From Pontibacter coccineus (lineage in GTDB: Bacteria; Bacteroidota; Bacteroidia; Cytophagales; Hymenobacteraceae): DNA of 64,000 nt. Under the pieces are notes generated by a model, which was given only the letters and a program-made list of their open reading frames with translations, did no database searches and was not told the origin of the DNA. The position numbers were made by a program, and so were the translations under genes. Shown piece by piece: positions 42,773 through 52,262 of the stretch. Each line of letters begins with the position of its first letter. Position 1 is the first letter of the stretch. The stretch is taken from the NCBI RefSeq assembly GCF_030546575.1, contig NZ_JAUOTN010000004.1:310001-374000 (forward strand), given 5' to 3'.

Positions 42773-45700
42773 ATGAAAAAAGTAGTTATCGGTTTTTTTG
42801 TCTTCTTAGCAGTCCTGTTGGCATTCGCAGCCTTGGTGCCCTTGCTCTTCAAAGATAAAATTAAACAGGCCCTGGACAAAGAGATCGCCAAGAATATCAA
42901 CGCCACTGTTGTGTACGCGACAGATGACGTAAGCCTTTCGCTCTTCCGGGATTTCCCGAACATGTCACTGGGCGTGGAGAACCTGCTGGTTGTTGGCCAG
43001 GATTCTTTTGCGACCGACACGCTGGCCAAGGTTCCTTCCTTCCGGATGGGTCTTGACCTGATGAGCGTCATTACAGGCAACCGGGTTAAGGTTAACAGCA
43101 TCAAACTCGATGATCCGACCATTCGCCTGCTCGTGCTTAAGAGCGGCAAGGCAAACTGGGACATCTTTATAGCAGATACCACCACAACGGCCAAAGCCGA
43201 CACAGCGGCCAGCGACTTCCGCATGGCGATCAAGCAGTGGGATATCAGCAACGGCACGCTTTATTACGATGACCTGAGCATTCCTTTCGGGTTGGCGGCC
43301 TACAACGTGCAGCATACCGGTAGCGGCGACTTTGAGAAGAGCGTGTTCGACATGAAATCGCAGACCAAGGCCGACCGCTTTGTGATGACGTACGACGGGG
43401 TGAACTACATCGAGAACGCGGTGCTGGATGCTGACGTGACCATGGCGATGGACCTCGACAAGTTCCTCTTTACCTTCAAAGACAACCACATCCGCATCAA
43501 CGAACTGCCGGTTCAGTTTGCCGGTACCATTTTGATGCCGGAAGACGACATTGACCTCGACCTGACCTTTAAGGCCGTAGACACAGACTTCCGTAGTGTG
43601 CTGTCGGTGGTGCCAGGTATGTTCAAAGAAGATTTCAAGGACATCAAAACCGAGGGCAACCTAAGCTTCGATGGCTATGTGAAGGGGCGTTTCAATGATA
43701 CCCTAATGCCAGGCTTTGGCACGGAGTTGAAAGTAAGCGAAGGTATGTTCAAGTACCCTGACCTGCCGCAGGCCGCCCGCAACATCAACGTGGACATGCG
43801 CATCGACAACCCGGATGGCGACCTGGAAAACACGGTGGTGGATGTGCGCAAGTTCCACATGGACATGGGCAAGAACCCGATCGATGCCCGCGTGCTGGTG
43901 AAAGGTATAGAAGTGATGCAGGTAGACGGCAACGTGAAGGCCAATATTGACCTGGACGAGGTGACGAAGGTGTTTCCTGTGGAAGGTATGACACTGCGTG
44001 GTCTGCTGAAAGTAGATGCCGATGCGAAAGGCACCTACAGCGAAAAGAGCATGCCGGTAATAGACGCCGACATGCGCCTGACCAATGGCTATGTGAAGTC
44101 AAAAGACTTCCCCGCCCCTATCCAAAACCTGAACGCCGCGGTGAACATCCTCAACAAAACAGGTAATACCGACGACACCCGCATCAATGTAGAGCGCTTC
44201 AACATGACCTTGGACGGAGAACCGCTGGAGGGCCGCATGCTGGTGCAAGGTATAGAGAGTCCTGCTTTCGATGGCCAGATAAAGGGTATACTCGATCTGG
44301 AGAAACTCACCAAAATATTCCCGCAGGAAGGCATGACCGTGACCGGCCGCATCAACGCTGACGTCGCTGCCAAGGGCAAAATGTCGGATATCGAAGCTGA
44401 GAAGTATGGCAACGTGACGGCAAACGGCACCATGGGCATCAAAAACCTGAACTTTGTGAGCACCGATCTGCCGCAAGGTTTAAAGATCAGCAGCGCTGAT
44501 GCCGTCTTCAACAACGAGCGCATCCAGCTCAACAACATGAACGGCTTCCTGGGCCAAAGCGACTTCAAGGCCAGCGGCACGGTGTCGAACTACATCGGCT
44601 ATGCCCTGGCCGAAAACCAGTCGCTGCGCGGTAACTTCAACCTGAGCTCCAACAACTTTAATGTGAACGAGTGGATGGTGGATGAAAACACCGGGCAGAC
44701 CACGGATGCCACTGCCGAGGCCGAGGGCGTAGTGGCAGTGCCGGAGAACCTGGATATCACCCTGAATGTGGATGCGAAGCAGGTGCTTTATGACAACCTG
44801 AAGCTCAACAATGTGGACGGCCGTGTGCTCGTAAAAGACAAAGTGGCCCGGTTGGAGTCTGTGAAGTTCAGCACGCTGGGCGGTACCTTCGTAACCAGCG
44901 GAAGCTACAACACCCAAAGCTTGAAGCAGCCACTGTTTGACATGAAGCTGGATGTGCAGAATCTGAGCTTTAAGGAGGCCTTCAACGCCTTTAACACCAT
45001 TAAAGTGATTGCCCCCATCGCAGGTCTGCTCGACGGAACCTTCTCCACCAAGTTCAACTTTGCCGGAGAGATTGGCCAGGACATGACCCCGGTATTCAAG
45101 ACGCTGGATGGCTCAGGTATAATTGACGTGGTGAAAGCTGCTGTGAGCGATGTGAAGATTGTGGACCAAATCAGCAGGCTGACTCACTTTGAAGAGCTGC
45201 AGAACTTCGTGATCCAGAACAAGCGCATCGATGCCCAGATCATAGACGGCAGCCTGGTGATTCGGCCGTTTGACCTAAAAGTAGGCGACATACAAATGAC
45301 GGTGGGCGGTTCCAACAACGTGAACGGCAACATCGACTATGTAACCGCACTCAATGTGCCAGCCGGTAAGGTAGGCCGTGAACTGAACACCCGACTGGGT
45401 AGCCTGATTGGCAACGAGGCCCTGAAGACTTCGGATCGCATTACTCTGAACCTGAATATTGGCGGTACGCTGTCTGATCCTCGCGTGGCCTTGGCAGGCG
45501 GCAGTGCTAAGGGCCAGGCCAAAGACCTGGTGGAAAGTGTGGTGAAGAGCAAAGTGGATAATGCGAAAATGCAGCTGGAGCAGAAGAAGCAGCAGGTGCA
45601 GGACAGCGTGCGCAACGAGCTTGACCGCCGCCGCCAGGAAGCGGAGGATAAGGCGCGGCAGGAACTGGAGAAAAAGCGATTGGAAGCCGAAAAGCAGATT

Positions 45701-45799
45701 AAAAAGCAGGCAACTGATAAAATAACGGACTTCCTGAAGCCCAAGTCAAAGCCTGCTACCCCCCCTGCGCAGCCCGATACCACGAAAGTGCAGCAGTAA
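42773..45799 (+). CDS. AsmA-like large envelope protein
   Basis: 1008 residues. One N-terminal membrane helix (IGFFVFLAVLLAFAALVPLLF) and then a very long, strand-rich periplasmic region of the AsmA/TamB kind, with the family-typical start (KATVVYATDDVSLSLFRDFP-like, ending NMSLGVENLLV). It contains three roughly 130-residue internal repeats around VFPVEGMTLRGLL, IFPQEGMTVTGRI. A charged coiled coil rich in Lys, Gln and Glu and a Pro-rich tail close it. AsmA-like proteins act in lipid movement or outer-membrane assembly. The repeats carry GGTATA words in the sense strand at each unit (43905, 44249, 44285). Confidence 0.88.
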   Translation: MKKVVIGFFVFLAVLLAFAALVPLLFKDKIKQALDKEIAKNINATVVYATDDVSLSLFRDFPNMSLGVENLLVVGQDSFATDTLAKVPSFRMGLDLMSVITGNRVKVNSIKLDDPTIRLLVLKSGKANWDIFIADTTTTAKADTAASDFRMAIKQWDISNGTLYYDDLSIPFGLAAYNVQHTGSGDFEKSVFDMKSQTKADRFVMTYDGVNYIENAVLDADVTMAMDLDKFLFTFKDNHIRINELPVQFAGTILMPEDDIDLDLTFKAVDTDFRSVLSVVPGMFKEDFKDIKTEGNLSFDGYVKGRFNDTLMPGFGTELKVSEGMFKYPDLPQAARNINVDMRIDNPDGDLENTVVDVRKFHMDMGKNPIDARVLVKGIEVMQVDGNVKANIDLDEVTKVFPVEGMTLRGLLKVDADAKGTYSEKSMPVIDADMRLTNGYVKSKDFPAPIQNLNAAVNILNKTGNTDDTRINVERFNMTLDGEPLEGRMLVQGIESPAFDGQIKGILDLEKLTKIFPQEGMTVTGRINADVAAKGKMSDIEAEKYGNVTANGTMGIKNLNFVSTDLPQGLKISSADAVFNNERIQLNNMNGFLGQSDFKASGTVSNYIGYALAENQSLRGNFNLSSNNFNVNEWMVDENTGQTTDATAEAEGVVAVPENLDITLNVDAKQVLYDNLKLNNVDGRVLVKDKVARLESVKFSTLGGTFVTSGSYNTQSLKQPLFDMKLDVQNLSFKEAFNAFNTIKVIAPIAGLLDGTFSTKFNFAGEIGQDMTPVFKTLDGSGIIDVVKAAVSDVKIVDQISRLTHFEELQNFVIQNKRIDAQIIDGSLVIRPFDLKVGDIQMTVGGSNNVNGNIDYVTALNVPAGKVGRELNTRLGSLIGNEALKTSDRITLNLNIGGTLSDPRVALAGGSAKGQAKDLVESVVKSKVDNAKMQLEQKKQQVQDSVRNELDRRRQEAEDKARQELEKKRLEAEKQIKKQATDKITDFLKPKSKPATPPAQPDTTKVQQ

Positions 45800-45853
45800 A
45801 GTATAAATTTATAAAAGTGAGGCCCTAGGGCAATTGCACTCTTTTAAACGAGC

Positions 45854-45890
45854 AAAAGCCGGCAGCAGAAAATGGCTGCCGGCTTTTATT
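45854..45890 (+). terminator. Terminator of the AsmA-like gene
   Basis: AAAAGCCGGCAGC pairs with GCTGCCGGCTTTT, followed by ATTTTC. Confidence 0.85.
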
Positions 45891-46063
45891 TTCTTAAAGC
45901 TATATAACATTGTTAGACTATTTATCGTTTTGCAGTCGCAGGGATCTATGAAACCAAACAAATCCATATTCCTGACTAAATAAAATATAGCGATATCTGA
46001 TTCTTCATTCTATCTTCATTTAAGGTACTGATATTTGCTATGAAACTTAAATATGCAATTTTT

Positions 46064-46855
46064 ATGAAAGCAAAATTTGTAATTCCTTTTCTTTTGAGCG
46101 GTCTGATGTGGTTCAGCTCCTGCGACAGTGACTCCGACAGCAACGGCACTGCCCGTATGGAAGTGCGCATGACAGACGCGCCAGGCGACTATGAGGAGGT
46201 AAACGTGGACATCCGCTCCGTGCAGATACACAAAGAGGATACTGACAGCGAAAGCGGCTGGCAAACGCTTGACGAGATTAACCCAGGTATATACAACCTC
46301 CTTGAGTTCGCCAACGGGCGCGATACACTGCTTGCGTCTGCCAACCTGCCAGCAGGCTCTATTTCCCAGATCAGGCTGGTACTGGGCGAGAACAACTCGC
46401 TTAAGCTTAAGAATGGCGATGTAGTTGGTCTGAAAACACCAAGCGGGCAAACATCAGGCGTAAAGTTGCAGCTGAATGCTGACCTGAGAGAAGATGTGAC
46501 CTATGTGGTGTTGCTCGACTTTGATGCAGCCAAGTCGGTTGTAGCCAGAGGAAACGGCCAGTATAACCTGAAACCGGTTGTGCGTACGATCACTAAAGCA
46601 GTAGCAGGCGGTATAAAAGGCAGAGTAACGCCAGCTGAGGCTAAGCCAGGCATCTATGTGATTTCTACCGCAAACGACACCATCGGTGGGTTTGCCGATG
46701 AAAACGGTGATTTCCTGATCAAAGGAGTGAAGGCGGGTACCTACTCGGTGAAGTTCTATACCGCAGGTGCTGTAAACGACACGACCCTGACAAACATCAG
46801 CGTTTCACAGGATCAGATCAAAGATCTGGGCACGGTTAAGTTGCCAACAAAATAA
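46064..46855 (+). CDS. DUF4382 lipoprotein
   Basis: 263 residues from MKAKFVIPFLLSGLMWFSSC, a lipoprotein signal with the cysteine at residue 20; an upstream ATG adds eight residues. The mature part begins with a DUF4382 domain (ARMEVRMTDAPGDYEEVNVDIRSVQIH, in parts) and ends in a carboxypeptidase-regulatory-like beta domain (GRVTPAEAKPGIYVIS, GDFLIKGVKAGTYSVKFY). Probably anchored at the outer membrane. Function unknown. Followed by a strong two-way terminator. Confidence 0.85.
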   Translation: MKAKFVIPFLLSGLMWFSSCDSDSDSNGTARMEVRMTDAPGDYEEVNVDIRSVQIHKEDTDSESGWQTLDEINPGIYNLLEFANGRDTLLASANLPAGSISQIRLVLGENNSLKLKNGDVVGLKTPSGQTSGVKLQLNADLREDVTYVVLLDFDAAKSVVARGNGQYNLKPVVRTITKAVAGGIKGRVTPAEAKPGIYVISTANDTIGGFADENGDFLIKGVKAGTYSVKFYTAGAVNDTTLTNISVSQDQIKDLGTVKLPTK

Positions 46856-46897
46856 GTTTTAGAAACAAGCTATACCTGGCTTGTCTCTGAAGCAAAC

Positions 46898-46937
46898 AAA
46901 AAGGGAGCCCTTCCTCGTGAAGGGCTCCCTTTTTGTT
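46898..46937. terminator. Bidirectional terminator
   Basis: AAAAAGGGAGCCCTTC pairs with GAAGGGCTCCCTTTTT, between convergent DUF4382 and DinB genes. Confidence 0.9.
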
Positions 46938-46980
46938 TAAAGTCTGATTATCTTTTGTCTAAAAGGCCTTTGTGGCCCAG

Positions 46981-47457
46981 TTAGTATACCTGCCCCATCA
47001 GCTCACGCACATACGTTACATAGTCGGTGTTGGGCGGAGTGTGGCCGCACTTGCGCAGGTCAGTGGCAACCTGGGCACGGTGGTAAGTGGCGTGGTTGAA
47101 GGCGTGGGTCAGGATATCGAGTACGCGGGTGCTGTACTTGTGGCCCTGGCTGTTAGTGTAGTCGATCAGGCGGTTGAACTCATCTTCGTCGGAGTTAACC
47201 ACCAGCTCGGCTATTTTGTAAGAAGCATACTGGTGCAGTTTGTGCAGTTCCTCGAGGTTATGCTCCTGCCATACCTTCACTGGGCTCTCGGTGCCGGTGA
47301 TGCGGGCTATCCAGATGGCCTGCGCATTGAGCGCGTGGCTAAACAGGCGGGCTGCGTTAGGCGGCAGCTCTGGCAGTGAGTCGAATACATGTAGCATCGT
47401 CTGGTTAGCCCAGATGTTATAATCAGAAAGGTTCTTTAATACGTCGTTTCCAGTCAT
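46981..47457 (-). CDS. DinB-family protein
   Basis: 158 residues forming a DinB/YfiT four-helix bundle: LSDYNIWANQTMLHVFDSLPEL, LFSHALNAQAIWIARI, and the metal-ligand region THAFNHATYHRAQVATDLR with its three histidines. Such proteins are often thiol transferases or of unknown activity. Starts one base after the stop of the DUF6970 gene, so the two are one operon. Confidence 0.88.
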   Translation of the reverse strand: MTGNDVLKNLSDYNIWANQTMLHVFDSLPELPPNAARLFSHALNAQAIWIARITGTESPVKVWQEHNLEELHKLHQYASYKIAELVVNSDEDEFNRLIDYTNSQGHKYSTRVLDILTHAFNHATYHRAQVATDLRKCGHTPPNTDYVTYVRELMGQVY

Positions 47458-47458
47458 C

Positions 47459-47854
47459 TCAATTATATTCTCTTTTATCTTCCCAAATTAAGGTCTCGTT
47501 CGTTCTGGCGTCCAAGAAATCCGCGCAGCGACCGTCGCCCTTGCCCGTTATGCTGCCTTCCGGCTCACAGAGCAGGTTGCCGTCAGTGTCGTATACCTTG
47601 GAGGGGATGTCGCAGCAGCGGCCGGTCAGGTAGTATACCCCCTGCCCGTTGTAGGTATAGCGGTATACCTTGGCGGGCGGGTTGGCTACGTCTTCCTGCT
47701 CCAACTCCCGGATGAGCTCGCTTAGCCAGCCGGTTGGAACATCCTTTTCCTGTTCCACTTCGGAGGTTGCAGGACTGCCTGCTGTCTGGCAACCGACAGC
47801 CGTTGTCGTAAGCAGGAGTGCAAGTGCCCATGCAGGCAGTTTTGGTACAGCCAT
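47459..47854 (-). CDS. DUF6970-like lipoprotein
   Basis: 131 residues. Signal ending AVGC gives a lipid-anchor cysteine at 22. The mature part contains YRYTYNGQGVYYLTGRCCDIPSKVYD and GDGRCADF, with the paired cysteines CC typical of this small Bacteroidota family. Function unknown. A -7 promoter element lies 25 bases before the start. Confidence 0.8.
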   Translation of the reverse strand: MAVPKLPAWALALLLTTTAVGCQTAGSPATSEVEQEKDVPTGWLSELIRELEQEDVANPPAKVYRYTYNGQGVYYLTGRCCDIPSKVYDTDGNLLCEPEGSITGKGDGRCADFLDARTNETLIWEDKREYN

Positions 47855-47878
47855 AGCGGTTAGTTTTCAGCTGAAGCG

Positions 47879-47886
47879 CAAAGGTA
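47879..47886 (-). promoter_or_regulatory. -7 promoter element for the DUF6970/DinB pair
   Basis: Complement reads TACCTTTG, matching TAnnTTTG, 25 bases before the ATG at 47854. No clear -33 TTG. Confidence 0.45.
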
Positions 47887-47949
47887 GGATATTTATGGCT
47901 AAACACCGATTTTAGCGCAGCATTATACCTGTACCTGCCTTTGCGGCAA

Positions 47950-48336
47950 TTACAATTCAGTGTTTACGTAGGCGACCCAATAAGGTATGAAGATGAAGAG
48001 GCCGACAGCCACAGCGGTAATAGCAGCCATTAACACGGCACCGGCCGCCAGGTCTTTGGTTTTGCCTGCCAGGATGTTGTGCTCCGGCGAGACCAGGTTG
48101 GTAAGTGTTTCGATGGACGTGTTGAAAATCTCAGCCACCCATACCATGCCAATGCAAAGAATAAGCAGGCACCACTCTACCTGGGTAACTTCAAAGCGAT
48201 AGGCCATGACCAGCACAATGATGCTGGCCAGCACATGCAGGTGCATATTGGGCTCAGATCGAAATACGGCTGACAGGCCATTGAAAGCAAAGCGGAAACT
48301 GTTTAAGCGGCTTTTGATGAAAGAAGGGCGACTCAT
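47950..48336 (-). CDS. dgkA: Diacylglycerol/undecaprenol kinase
   Basis: 128 residues with three membrane helices. The DgkA signature is EIFNTSIETLTNLVSPEHN, followed by KTKDLAAGAVL. It phosphorylates diacylglycerol or undecaprenol to recycle the lipid carrier for cell-wall synthesis. Stands between the DUF6970 gene and the two msrB genes on the same strand. Confidence 0.93.
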   Translation of the reverse strand: MSRPSFIKSRLNSFRFAFNGLSAVFRSEPNMHLHVLASIIVLVMAYRFEVTQVEWCLLILCIGMVWVAEIFNTSIETLTNLVSPEHNILAGKTKDLAAGAVLMAAITAVAVGLFIFIPYWVAYVNTEL

Positions 48337-48424
48337 GCTGGCATCTATCAGGGTGATGAATATTCGGTTTTCGCTGTGGTTTACTGTACAAGCAGGTATA
48401 AAGTTAAGGTATAGCCCTGTATGG

Positions 48425-48736
48425 TTAATCTACAAAACGGATGGCAGTCTGGCTGATGCAATAGCGGAGTTGCGTGGGGGTGCGAGCATCTTCGAAAAGG
48501 TGCCCCAGGTGCTGACCACATTGGCCGCATACCAGCTGCATGCGCTCCCGCCCGTAGGTGCTGAGCGCCTTGTGGATAACGTGGTCACCAATCTGCTCCC
48601 AGAAGCTGGGGAAGCCAGATCCGACTTCAAATTTCCTGCTGGCCTCGAACAGCGCATAGCCGCAACAGGTACAGACATAAGAGCCGGTTTCATGTGCCCG
48701 CTTCCTGGTCGATACCTGTTGCCTGTGCTTAAACAT
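48425..48736 (-). CDS. msrB: Divergent methionine-(R)-sulfoxide reductase B
   Basis: 103 residues. Zinc-binding pairs CTCC and CGQC, and the catalytic cysteine in LRYCISQTAIRF. The substrate-pocket motif, normally GWPSF, is here GFPSF, replacing the tryptophan that holds the methyl group, and the resolving cysteine of the CGWPSF form is absent. Shorter than the neighbour and 24 bases after it, probably from an old duplication. Likely active on R-sulfoxides, but with altered efficiency or preference. Confidence 0.85.
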   Translation of the reverse strand: MFKHRQQVSTRKRAHETGSYVCTCCGYALFEASRKFEVGSGFPSFWEQIGDHVIHKALSTYGRERMQLVCGQCGQHLGHLFEDARTPTQLRYCISQTAIRFVD

Positions 48737-48760
48737 GTGCCTGCGGCTATACCTGTGGTT

Positions 48761-49156
48761 TTACTTTTCCAGCTCTTCGACCGGTACAAATTTCATGGAA
48801 AGGGAGTTCACGCAGTGGCGCACGTTCTTTGGGGTGAGGTACTCGCCTTCGAACACGTGGCCCAGGTGGCCGCCGCAGTTGGCGCACACGATCTCGGTGC
48901 GGTGTCCGTCCGGATCAGGTATACGCTTCACGGCACCCGTTATCTCATCATCAAAGCTTGGCCAGCCGCAGTTCGATTCAAATTTGTATTCGGAGGTATA
49001 GAGCGGCGCATTGCAGCGGCGACACAGGTATGCCCCTTCTCCTTTAAAGCTGTTATACTCACCAGTGCCCGGGTATTCGGTTCCCTTGCGCACAATGATG
49101 CGCTCTTCGTCTGGTGTCAGTTTGTTATATTCAGATGGGTCTTTCGCGATTTTCAT
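48761..49156 (-). CDS. msrB: Methionine-(R)-sulfoxide reductase B
   Basis: 131 residues from [20 protein letters not shown]. Zinc pairs CRRC and CANC, pocket motif CGWPSF with its cysteine, and catalytic cysteine in [12 protein letters not shown]. Repairs oxidised methionine in proteins, cytoplasmic since there is no signal. Start chosen at the ATG 29 bases after a good -7 promoter; an upstream frame is without family match. Confidence 0.93.
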   Translation of the reverse strand: MKIAKDPSEYNKLTPDEERIIVRKGTEYPGTGEYNSFKGEGAYLCRRCNAPLYTSEYKFESNCGWPSFDDEITGAVKRIPDPDGHRTEIVCANCGGHLGHVFEGEYLTPKNVRHCVNSLSMKFVPVEELEK

Positions 49157-49184
49157 AAGCTCAATAGTAATAAATTTGTGTATA

Positions 49185-49192
49185 CAAAGGTA
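49185..49192 (-). promoter_or_regulatory. -7 promoter element for the msrB pair
   Basis: Complement reads TACCTTTG; a TTG lies 16 bases further upstream. Expected leader about 25 bases. Confidence 0.5.
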
Positions 49193-49251
49193 TGCAAATA
49201 ACGAACCACAAGGGCACAATATGACAGGATGACCGAGGGAGAAGGTATAGG

Positions 49252-50028
49252 CTATGCCCCCTGCCCCATGAACTGCGACAGGCCACCGTCCATAAAGTAG
49301 CTTGAGCCTGTAACGTAATCTGCGTCGGAGGAAGCTAGAAAAAGGGCTACTTTGGCAATCTCTTCAGGCTTGCCCGCCCGCTTCATCGGTATGTTTTGTT
49401 CACTCTCTTCCCGTTTTTCTTTGTCATCTATTGCCTCCTGGTTCATGGGTGTCAGGATCATGCCGGGGCAAACATTGTTTACGTTGATACCGTCCTCTGC
49501 CAGCTCGAGCGCCAGGGTGCGGGTGAGGTTGCGTACCCCAGCTTTGGAGGCGCAATAGTCCGCCGTGCCCGCCGACACAATTTCCTCGTGCACCGAAGAC
49601 ACATTGACGATCTTGCCCTTGCCACCGTGCTGCTTTCGGTGTCTGATGAAAGCGCGGGAGCAAAAGAAAGTACCGTATAGATTTGTCTTGATCGTTCTGT
49701 CGAAAACTTCGGTGTCCATGTCGGCTACGTTGATGCCAGAGCCATTTACCGCTGCGTTATTCACAAGTATATCAATAGCGCCGAACTCTTTCAGGGCCTG
49801 CTCGAAAAGCTTTTCCACCGCCTGCTCGTCACTGATGTCCACCTGCAGCACCATCCCTTTCCGGCCATGTTTCTTCACTTCGCTCAGCGTTTCTTCAGCG
49901 CCTTCCTTGTCGGTATGGTAGGTCACCACGACGTTAGCCCCTTCTTTGGCGAATTCTATAGCGGTGGCCTGCCCTATACCTGAGTCGGATCCGGTGATCA
50001 GGGCAACTTTGTTTTTTAATTTGTCCAT
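49252..50028 (-). CDS. SDR-family oxidoreductase (glucose-1-dehydrogenase-like)
   Basis: 258 residues. NAD(P)-binding GSDSGIGQ near residue 14, NNAAV of the structural motif, catalytic Ser in VNVSSVHE and the YCASK tyrosine-lysine pair. C-terminal [13 protein letters not shown] matches the glucose-dehydrogenase-like branch. It probably reduces or oxidises a sugar or polyol, cytoplasmic; substrate unknown. Stand-alone. Confidence 0.92.
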   Translation of the reverse strand: MDKLKNKVALITGSDSGIGQATAIEFAKEGANVVVTYHTDKEGAEETLSEVKKHGRKGMVLQVDISDEQAVEKLFEQALKEFGAIDILVNNAAVNGSGINVADMDTEVFDRTIKTNLYGTFFCSRAFIRHRKQHGGKGKIVNVSSVHEEIVSAGTADYCASKAGVRNLTRTLALELAEDGINVNNVCPGMILTPMNQEAIDDKEKREESEQNIPMKRAGKPEEIAKVALFLASSDADYVTGSSYFMDGGLSQFMGQGA

Positions 50029-50166
50029 AGCTTAGGTTTTAAAGGTGTGGGTATAAAGCATACGTAATCATACTTGTGGTAATGACAGATGGTTGTGATG
50101 CTACGCGGAACGAGTCAACTGTGCTGGAGCAGGTTCGTGACCTAGAAGCAGTCAGATGGGGGTAAG

Positions 50167-50697
50167 CTACTGCGGCAGCCGGTAGATGAGCGGGTGCCGT
50201 TGTCTAACAAAGTGCGCCACCGTTTCGGCTGAGATGGCAGCAGGGTAAGACATGACCAGCAATGTAAGAGGCTGTTGCCCCGGGTGGTAAGGAGGCTGTT
50301 GGTAAACATGATTGTTCAGGGCAAAGCCGCTCTGTTAATAGAACCGGATACGGCGCTGCTGAATCTCTTCATGCGGTGGCTCCACCTCTAAAAGGACATG
50401 CCTTGTACTGCGGCTTGCAAAGGCTTCGAGTATAAGTCTGCCATAGCCCCTGCCGCGCAAATTCGGAGCCGTTGCGAAGTGCTCTATGAAGCGTATTTCC
50501 TTAAAGCTCCACCACAGCAGTATACCTACTAATGCATCCTTCTGCAGTATGAGCTCGAAATGGTAGCTGGCATGGGGCATGATCTCGAGCTGCCAGTGCA
50601 AGGGGCGACGCTCTTCCACCGGGAAAGACTGTTCGTATAGCTCCCAAGCTTGTTCAAAGAGATGGTGTGATGTGTTTGTCAGTCGGAGGTGATCCAT
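50167..50697 (-). pseudogene. GNAT acetyltransferase interrupted by an in-frame TAA
   Basis: The first 120 codons encode a GNAT fold: VEERRPLHWQLE, the acetyl-CoA loop LRGRGYGRLILEAF and a strand HVLLEVEPPHE. It then reads RIRFY and stops at a TAA (50335-50337). Past that stop the same frame stays open for 55 codons, QSGFALNNHVYQQPPYHPGQ and on to LPQ, which is the expected end of this family (FYxxxGF then a PPY segment). One base change from GAA or CAA would give a normal 176-residue protein. So this is a nonsense mutation, or a sequencing error. Read-through is possible but unsupported. Confidence 0.8.
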
Positions 50698-50747
50698 AGT
50701 AGGTTGGATGTAAAGGGCAGCATTTTACACTGCTGCAAAGCTAAGAA

Positions 50748-51227
50748 CTACTTCTGGTGCCGCTTCTGATTGCTCAGCAGTTTCTGGATTGTCTGGACGA
50801 TGCGCTCTATTTTGGTCTCGTCGGTTTTGGCAGAATACACCCAGTCCACAATCGCTTTCTGTTCGCCATCCGTACACTTCAGGAATTTGTCGTAGGAGGT
50901 GGGCTCGTCCTGCAGGAAGAGCAGCAGCTCTTCGGGTACTTCTTGTGGCGTGTTGTCAGCGTATAGGGTTACCTGCACCCAGTCACCAGCCTGCTTCTTT
51001 ATCTTCTTCCTGATCTCCGCCTTCACCGGCAGCATAAGCTGTCCATTGCCCATCGGCATCAAATGGCAGCCTTTTATTTCATAGCCATCAATGGTCCCCT
51101 TCACCCTGACCCAATTGAAGTACGTATGCTTGTCAGGCAATATCTCAGGTATAGCCGCATAAGTCCAGCCTCCTTTTCCTGGGAATTTCTCTAGCAGGTA
51201 TAGTTTATTGGTGAGAGGGTAAGGCAT
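50748..51227 (-). CDS. YdeI/OmdA-like protein (DUF1905)
   Basis: 159 residues. DUF1905 beta-barrel part (WTYAAIPEILPDK, GYEIKGCHLMPMGNGQLMLPVKAEIRKKIKK in parts) and then the bacteriocin-protection-like helical segment with KTDETKIERIVQTIQKL. These proteins are small and cytoplasmic, of unknown function. Starts one base after the stop of the AT-rich DUF5677 gene. Confidence 0.85.
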   Translation of the reverse strand: MPYPLTNKLYLLEKFPGKGGWTYAAIPEILPDKHTYFNWVRVKGTIDGYEIKGCHLMPMGNGQLMLPVKAEIRKKIKKQAGDWVQVTLYADNTPQEVPEELLLFLQDEPTSYDKFLKCTDGEQKAIVDWVYSAKTDETKIERIVQTIQKLLSNQKRHQK

Positions 51228-51228
51228 C

Positions 51229-52152
51229 TCATTGAGGATTGAGGTATTTATGACTAGAGAGACTCATGTAGAAATCTCTTATACTTAAATACCACTCACT
51301 GAAAAAATCTATTTTTTCTGGAATCCTTTTTTCTATGAAGGTCTGAAAAAGAGAAACTGAAAGAATAAATGCATAGTGCGTTATATGTTGAGCATCTTTA
51401 GGATATCTAATTTGAATAATTTCTGCACCTCCACTTCCATTGTTAGCTAGTTTTCCTTGCAGAATATCTGTTCCATGTGATGCATGAGACCAACTACGAT
51501 AGAAGCCTTCATACATAGCTTGCATATTCAAGTGAGCGGCTAGTTGTTCAATATCTTTTGGGCCACCAAACAAGCTGTACCAATTTGGGTTCTTTCTTGT
51601 TCGATGCTCTTTTAAATACTCGTTATTGATTTCTACATATTGAGGAAGTGTCAAAAGGGATTGTGCATTAACAATAGCTTCTTCTGACTTATCGTAAATA
51701 AATTCAGATTCGTTTTTTAGATATCGATCTTTCCTGAACTTAGCTACAGTTTCCTTATGTGCAACGGATCTACCATCAAATTTAAGATAGTTCTTCAAAT
51801 TCTTATGAGTGTGCCAGACTATAAATGAAGAAGCTCTCCTCTCTTGATCATCAGTGATTAAGTATTTAATGTAAAATAGAGTTTCTAAGCATATTCTTAG
51901 TAGGGGCTTACATGGATCTGTAGATGCGCTTTTAATGAGTAGTGAAATCGAATCTACAAGTTCTATGTAATTTCTAAGTAAAAGAGTCGCAATAATTGAG
52001 CGATCATTTTTTGATTCTGATTCTAAATCTAGTTTAATAATATCAGCTCCAAATTTTGTTACCTTATAAAGTTCATCCGAAAACTTCTCCAAAATCTCTT
52101 CGAGTTTCGGATCAAGTTTACGACCTAAAAATCCTTCATTGTAGTTTGTCAT
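51229..52152 (-). CDS. DUF5677 family protein, AT-rich and probably acquired
   Basis: 307 residues, soluble, mostly helical. The segments PLLRICLETLFYIKYLI and EGFYRSWSHASHGTDI match DUF5677 proteins, which are scattered in bacteria and often accompany defence or mobile regions; function unknown. Base composition differs sharply from its surroundings (28% and 40% GC in two 60-base samples) and it has no TATACC/GGTATA word, unlike nearly every neighbour. Both suggest recent transfer. The 3' end abuts the DUF1905 gene. Confidence 0.82.
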   Translation of the reverse strand: MTNYNEGFLGRKLDPKLEEILEKFSDELYKVTKFGADIIKLDLESESKNDRSIIATLLLRNYIELVDSISLLIKSASTDPCKPLLRICLETLFYIKYLITDDQERRASSFIVWHTHKNLKNYLKFDGRSVAHKETVAKFRKDRYLKNESEFIYDKSEEAIVNAQSLLTLPQYVEINNEYLKEHRTRKNPNWYSLFGGPKDIEQLAAHLNMQAMYEGFYRSWSHASHGTDILQGKLANNGSGGAEIIQIRYPKDAQHITHYAFILSVSLFQTFIEKRIPEKIDFFSEWYLSIRDFYMSLSSHKYLNPQ

Positions 52153-52213
52153 AAACTTTTTAAGGTAGTGGTAATAAGGTGTTTGTTACAATGTAGAAAT
52201 ATATGGTAAACAA

Positions 52214-52248
52214 AAAAAGCAGCCCCTCTCAGAGCTGCTTTCCCGTTT
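52214..52248 (-). terminator. Terminator of the 52263 lipoprotein gene
   Basis: AAAGCAGC pairs with GCTGCTTT, with a T run on the minus strand. Confidence 0.75.
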
Positions 52249-52262
52249 ACGTATTTTCAATT

